Of a DNA stretch of 18,599 nt, positions 14,581-18,599 are shown piece after piece. Source of the stretch: Anaerolineae bacterium (GTDB lineage: Bacteria; Chloroflexota; Anaerolineae; B4-G1; SLSP01). Position numbers and translations under genes: made by a program. Positions within the stretch are counted from its first letter, which is position 1. The number at the start of each line of letters is the position of its first letter. Under the pieces are notes generated by a model. That model saw only the letters and a program-made list of their open reading frames with translations, made no database searches and was not told where the DNA came from. The stretch covers positions 1 through 18,599 of the forward strand of contig JAFGSL010000322.1 of assembly GCA_016934645.1 (NCBI GenBank). Direction: 5' to 3'.

Positions 14581-15512
14581 CCCCCGTCTCGCCGGAGCAC
14601 ACGTGGTGGGGCGATGCGACAGGTCCCTACCACCCCATCATCAACCCAGGAGGGATAGGAAATCAGGTTAGTGATAACGTCGACTTTATTCCTTGGCTCA
14701 GTGACCGCTTCGAGCCCTTGCGCCAGATCAGCCCGCCCAGCCTCGATTTCGGCTCTATGCTGAACTTGATCAAACTGTATATCACGCCAGACAGCCCTTC
14801 AGATAGCTGGAGCCTGGACGAGGATATACCCTGGCTGTCGTTAAGCCGTTCCAGCGGCACCGGTCCTGCCACAGTCTGGGCAACGGCCAATCGCAGCGGA
14901 ATGGCACAGGACAAGTACAATGGCATAATCTATGCCCAGGTAGGGGGTGAGAACGGGACCCACGTCGCCATGCTGGAAGTTGCTACCCCCGAGGTGACCA
15001 TCCTCGAGCCGCCGGACGGGATCAACGTGCGTACCAGTGACGTGTTCCTGGTTCGGGCCTACGTGGAAAGCGGTTCGACCCCAGCCACTGGCGTCAGTGT
15101 GGTTACCTCGATTTCGCTGGGCGATCCCTGGTCGGTGAACGGGACGCTTTATGACGACGGGCAGCACGAGGACGGCAACGCCAATGATGGCATCTATGCC
15201 GCTCAAGTCCCCCTGCCTGATCGCATGACCATGCCTCCCGGCCCCTACATTCTCACCGTTACCGGCGAAGTCAACGGTGTATCTGGATCGGCAAGCGTCG
15301 GCCTCAACGTTTTTGGCGAATACGCCGGCGCGCCTGAGGTGACCGTGACAGTTGAGGGACCAAACCCCACCAAGTTCACGCGCGGGGATATGGTCACCGT
15401 CACTGCCGTGGTTACCTTCCCGGATCTCTCCATTCATAACGATAGTACTACGCTGGTCACGATTTACCAACCTGATGGCTCGAGTGAGCAAATCGGGCTG
15501 GCAAACGAGTGA
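14577..15512 (+). CDS. Middle part of the frameshifted surface protein (beta-helix end, BACON-like and Ig-like domains)
   Basis: This 311-residue stretch has no ribosome site or signal peptide, and its ATG overlaps the preceding stop. It begins with the last beta-helix coil: WWGDATGPYHPIINPGG and VSDNVDFIPWL, the same motif as in the ORF before it. Residues about 55-125 resemble a BACON-like domain (SPPSLDFGS ... DIPWLSLSRSSG). Residues 130-245 form an Ig-like module with TLYDDGQHEDGNANDGIY, as in choice-of-anchor X or CARDB-type repeats. A second Ig-like strand set (VTVTVEGPNPTKFTRGDMVT) is cut by a TGA at 15510. Skipping T15510 continues as NEEAMQAIANNL in the following ORF. It is best read as an internal fragment of one gene; independent translation is unlikely. 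The domain names are approximate. Confidence 0.65.
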   Translation: MTPVSPEHTWWGDATGPYHPIINPGGIGNQVSDNVDFIPWLSDRFEPLRQISPPSLDFGSMLNLIKLYITPDSPSDSWSLDEDIPWLSLSRSSGTGPATVWATANRSGMAQDKYNGIIYAQVGGENGTHVAMLEVATPEVTILEPPDGINVRTSDVFLVRAYVESGSTPATGVSVVTSISLGDPWSVNGTLYDDGQHEDGNANDGIYAAQVPLPDRMTMPPGPYILTVTGEVNGVSGSASVGLNVFGEYAGAPEVTVTVEGPNPTKFTRGDMVTVTAVVTFPDLSIHNDSTTLVTIYQPDGSSEQIGLANE

Positions 15513-15516
15513 AGCA

Positions 15517-18500
15517 ATGCAGGCAATAGCTAACAATCTGCGCCAGGCTCCCGGTCTGTTCTTTGCTACCGCAGGCGACGCCGCCGAGATGTGGGCCAAT
15601 TTTGGGGATCAGGAGAACGTTAGGGTTCACATTATCGAAACGCTTGAACCCGGCAACGAGGATGTCTTCCAGAATGAGTTTGTCGACATGCTGCAGCAAG
15701 TGGTAGACCGGTCCACGAATGACATCGTGTACACAGCCAATGATGTCGTCAACAACCTGCCGCCTCTCTCTCTGCCAGAAGAGGAGGCTTACATCCGTGA
15801 CCTGGCGCAACGCAGCGAGGCCAACAATTGGCTAGGCCCGCGGGGGTTCGAGTATCGCGGCTCAATCCTGACCAGTTCATACGAATGGCGCAGCAACGAG
15901 TTGGTCAGCTTGTTTGAATGGATCGCTGATTTCGTGATCTGGAACGGGGCCAAGGTCTGTGCTGCCCTCGCCTGCGATGGACCATGCGCATTGGGTGTTG
16001 GTGCTCTCAAGGTGCTGACCGAATTTGAGGCCAATCTCGAGGAACTGGAACAAGACGAACGGATGCTGCTATTGGCCACGGATCTGATGGAGATGGGGTA
16101 CTGGAGTGAACGAAGCCTCTGGTCCAATTCTCTCGGCGGTATGGGAGTCATCCGCCAGGCAGCGCCTCCGAACACACCACAGGGTGAAATCGAGCAGGTC
16201 GAGTTCCGCCGTGGAACTCGCCAGTTCCAGATGGGCGTCTGGATCTCGGAATACTCGGTAGCCTATGCCGATGTCACGCTTGTGAATACCGGTACCGTCA
16301 CGGCCTCATTCTTCCCCATGCTCTATGGCCATCACGGCCCCGGCCTGATAGATTGGAACGATCATGAATTGGTCGCTGACCTGTTCAGCGACCCGGCTGG
16401 GGGAAACCGGTTGAGCGCAGTGGAGCTGGCTCCAGGAGAGCAGCATATGGTACGGCTGGCACTGCTGGAAGAGCACACGGGCATTGATGATCAGCCGCGT
16501 CGTGGAAGCACCGTCTTCCTCAAGTTGTTTGCTCGCACCGATCAAGGGGTTTACCTCGTCGATACACGGGAGGAAAGATATGCACCCCAACCGGAAGTGA
16601 CCTCTCGGGTGACAGGCAGCGTCAGCGCTAATGTCCAGATCAGGTATCTCTCGAGCATACCGATGACCAGAGCTCCACTCGCTGGGGAACCCGAGTGGGA
16701 AATCCAATTTCCCCTGCAAGTGGATGTGGGTAGCCCGCCCGACAGTGGAGTCTACAACGTCTCTATCACCGCCAACAACCCTTTTCCAGAGCCGATGACG
16801 GTCGTTATCTCACAGACCGTGCCTAGCGGCACGGAGGTGTTGGAGGTGATAGACGGAGCGGTTGGCAGCGGGGAGATCCGCTGGTACAAGGTAATCCAGC
16901 CAAACGAGAGTGTGTTCATCGGTTATCAGTTCCGCCCCGATGGAACCTTTGGCAGTGAGATCACCCTACCATCGGCACACATCAGCTTCTACGATCCAGC
17001 GGACGATGCCATTGTGACACTGTCTGGTAGCGAGCGCCAAATCGCCCTCAAACCGCCACTGTATGCGGAGGGAACCCGTCCCGACCGGTTGCAGCCAGAC
17101 ACCGAGGTCACCGTCCCCATCACTGCCACCAACCTTGATGTTGACGCAGCGCATCAGGGGACACTATCACTGTCCCTGATTGACCTGGAGGACAGGGAAA
17201 TTGTGAGCGCAACTGTCGAAGTGAGCCTGCCTGCCAGTCTGACCCAAACCTATCCTCTTTCTTTCACCGCACCGATCACACCTGGGAACTATGTGTTGAA
17301 GGTACTGCTGACCCAGAGCAGCTTCACGTCGACCGTCATCCATACCTTTGTCCAATCTTGGGGGGCGGAGTTTTCTTCTAGCAGTCCCGACTGGCTGGGG
17401 CAAACAACGAGCTTCACCAACACAACCGCAATCCCCAACCAGAATGACCCACTGGAGTCCTACATGTGGTCGTTTGGAGATGGAATAACTAGCACCCTAG
17501 AATATCCCACTCACCTCTACGCTGCCCCAGGCACCTACACTGTTGTGTTTACTGCCAGCCATACTATGGGGAGGGAGGTGGTCAGCAAGACAGTGACCAT
17601 CTACGGCCTGCCGCTGGCCTCGCTTGATAGCTCCAGTCCCGACTGGCTGGGGCAAATGACTCTTTTCACCAATACCACTGCCACAATTCCACCTGGCGAT
17701 CCGACGGTAGTCAATATGTGGTCCTTTGGGGATGGTTACACCAGCACGCTGGTGAGTCCTACTCACATCTATACAACATCAGGTGAACACAATGTAGTAC
17801 TGACCACTACTAATGCGGCGGGCAGCGGAGTGGCCAGTACAACGGTCACCATTTTGGGCCCACCGGAGACTTCTCTTGCCACATCGAGCCCTGATTGGTT
17901 GGGGCAGGTGACGTTCTTCACCAACACCACCGTCACTAGTGGGACCACCACCTATCTTTGGTCCTTCGGCGATGGGATGACTAGTACCTTGGAAACCCCT
18001 ACCCACATCTACAGCAACCCCGGCCTCTACGAAGTTACCCTCACGGTTACCAACCCAGTCGGGGATGATGTGATGACAGATACTGTGACAATCTACAGCC
18101 CACCGGCAGCTAGCTTCACCTCTCATCCTTCACAAGGGGTTGCGCCCCTGACCGTTGTCTTCACCAATACGACGGCCACGATGCCACCGGGCGATCCAAC
18201 GTTGAACAATGCTTGGTCTTTAGGTGATGGGATGACTAGCACCTTACAGCATCCCACGTATACCTATACAATGCCTGGTATCTATACTGTCGTATTGACG
18301 GACTCAAACGCTGCAGGAGATGGCGTAGTCAGCGATACGATCACTGTGTATGAGTCTGTGAGTGCGGACTTCGCCGCTGAGCCTATCACTGGCGCGCGAC
18401 CATTGACGGTCACCTTTACCAACCAATCCAGTGGTGACTACACCGATAGCTTGTGGTCATTCGGTGATGGGCTGACCAGCACGCTGGAGAACCCCATCCA

Positions 18501-18579
18501 CGTCTATGAGGCAAAAGAGTGCGGTAAAAGTCAAGACCCTCTTGGGAGGGTAAACAGTACCTTAACTGGCAGAATTTGA
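15517..18579 (+). CDS. C-terminal part of the surface protein with five PKD domains; 3' end disrupted
   Basis: The frame is open from 15352, but until about 15510 it is a shadow of the previous ORF. ATG 15517 is the first Met of real coding sense (1020 residues); it lacks a convincing ribosome site and signal peptide, so this is probably a continuation and not a separate gene. Residues 1-230 are a partly helical region with a Cys cluster (VCAALACDGPCALG) that I do not recognise. Residues about 230-610 are beta-rich Ig-like repeats, including CARDB-like segments. From residue 615 come five PKD domains starting near 17362, 17614, 17872, 18109 and 18361. The first three share SPDWLGQ, and all have a WSFGDG core except the fourth (WSLGDG). 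PKD domains are extracellular spacers or ligand-binding units. The fifth stops being PKD-like after HVYEA (about 18510); the last 22 or so codons are foreign. No anchor is present. Confidence 0.75.
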   Translation: MQAIANNLRQAPGLFFATAGDAAEMWANFGDQENVRVHIIETLEPGNEDVFQNEFVDMLQQVVDRSTNDIVYTANDVVNNLPPLSLPEEEAYIRDLAQRSEANNWLGPRGFEYRGSILTSSYEWRSNELVSLFEWIADFVIWNGAKVCAALACDGPCALGVGALKVLTEFEANLEELEQDERMLLLATDLMEMGYWSERSLWSNSLGGMGVIRQAAPPNTPQGEIEQVEFRRGTRQFQMGVWISEYSVAYADVTLVNTGTVTASFFPMLYGHHGPGLIDWNDHELVADLFSDPAGGNRLSAVELAPGEQHMVRLALLEEHTGIDDQPRRGSTVFLKLFARTDQGVYLVDTREERYAPQPEVTSRVTGSVSANVQIRYLSSIPMTRAPLAGEPEWEIQFPLQVDVGSPPDSGVYNVSITANNPFPEPMTVVISQTVPSGTEVLEVIDGAVGSGEIRWYKVIQPNESVFIGYQFRPDGTFGSEITLPSAHISFYDPADDAIVTLSGSERQIALKPPLYAEGTRPDRLQPDTEVTVPITATNLDVDAAHQGTLSLSLIDLEDREIVSATVEVSLPASLTQTYPLSFTAPITPGNYVLKVLLTQSSFTSTVIHTFVQSWGAEFSSSSPDWLGQTTSFTNTTAIPNQNDPLESYMWSFGDGITSTLEYPTHLYAAPGTYTVVFTASHTMGREVVSKTVTIYGLPLASLDSSSPDWLGQMTLFTNTTATIPPGDPTVVNMWSFGDGYTSTLVSPTHIYTTSGEHNVVLTTTNAAGSGVASTTVTILGPPETSLATSSPDWLGQVTFFTNTTVTSGTTTYLWSFGDGMTSTLETPTHIYSNPGLYEVTLTVTNPVGDDVMTDTVTIYSPPAASFTSHPSQGVAPLTVVFTNTTATMPPGDPTLNNAWSLGDGMTSTLQHPTYTYTMPGIYTVVLTDSNAAGDGVVSDTITVYESVSADFAAEPITGARPLTVTFTNQSSGDYTDSLWSFGDGLTSTLENPIHVYEAKECGKSQDPLGRVNSTLTGRI
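17362..18512 (+). repeat. PKD-domain coding repeats, about 240-bp period
   Basis: Five units of roughly 240-255 bases encode PKD domains. Units 1 to 3 keep the near-identical block GACTGGCTGGGG or GATTGGTTGGGG, and all five keep a TT(C/T)ACCAA block and a GG(A/T/C)GATGG block coding FTN and GDG. Units 4 and 5 have diverged at the start (VAPLTVVFTN, ARPLTVTFTN). The similarity suggests recent duplication of units 1 to 3. Confidence 0.8.
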
Positions 18580-18599
18580 GACGTGTTGAACACAACCCC
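18510..18599. other. Sequence junction: unrelated DNA after the fifth PKD domain
   Basis: Coding similarity to PKD domains ends near 18510 and does not resume in any frame to the window edge. The new sequence contains a hairpin, ACCCTC (18536-18541) with GAGGGT (18546-18551) around TTGG, and a palindrome GTGTT-G-AACAC (18583-18593). It could be the end of an insertion sequence or a recombination point. No transposase lies inside the window, so the element is not identified. Confidence 0.4.

Noticed and set aside
14841..15599. Long open frame of 252 codons on the - strand
   Set aside because: It lies antisense to beta-rich domains with clear family motifs on the + strand and shows no protein-like domain or ribosome site.

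Overview
The window reads as chromosomal DNA of an environmental bacterium, most likely Chloroflexota (Anaerolineae-like). This is an inference from gene content, not from a marker gene: PKD repeats carrying the motif SPDWLGQ, multi-PA14 secreted proteins, beta-helix proteins with NWWGD..GP motifs, lipoproteins with Thr/Pro linkers, and a complete AmmeMemoRadiSam gene set. Most genes have a clear Shine-Dalgarno sequence. No tRNA, rRNA, CRISPR array or intact transposase was seen.

Left part (1-7025, all + strand). The window opens inside a protein with two fused solute-binding domains. It is followed by a four-S1-domain RNA-binding protein with its own promoter and a strong terminator, and by a small double zinc-ribbon protein with one C-terminal membrane anchor. 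Next come the three AmmeMemoRadiSam genes: radical SAM enzyme, Memo-like protein and AMMECR1-like protein, the last two overlapping by 4 bases. A DUF4870 membrane protein and a WecG/TagA/CpsF glycosyltransferase close the block.

Middle part (7026-12953). A HEAT-repeat protein on the - strand is divergent from a secreted protein of four PA14 domains and a lipoprotein with FG-GAP-like calcium-binding motifs. A ferritin-like DUF2202 lipoprotein with a Gly/Asn-rich repeat tail lies on the - strand. Both convergent gene junctions (7026-7127 and 11903-12071) carry the same double-hairpin repeat, in opposite orientations.

Right part (13368-18599). This holds a damaged set of very large secreted proteins: a beta-helix ORF that stops early, then a second ORF with its own signal peptide whose continuation is split over three ORFs by two apparent single-base frameshifts (near 14550 and 15510). 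Joined, the product would run from signal peptide through beta-helix coils, a BACON-like domain, an Ig-like domain and a long unrecognised region to five PKD domains. The last PKD domain breaks off abruptly near 18510 and runs into unrelated sequence, possibly a mobile-element or rearrangement junction.

Functionally, the left half combines RNA-binding and AmmeMemoRadiSam genes with envelope functions. The right 10 kb is a cell-surface locus that appears to have been shuffled and partly inactivated, unless the frameshifts are assembly errors.
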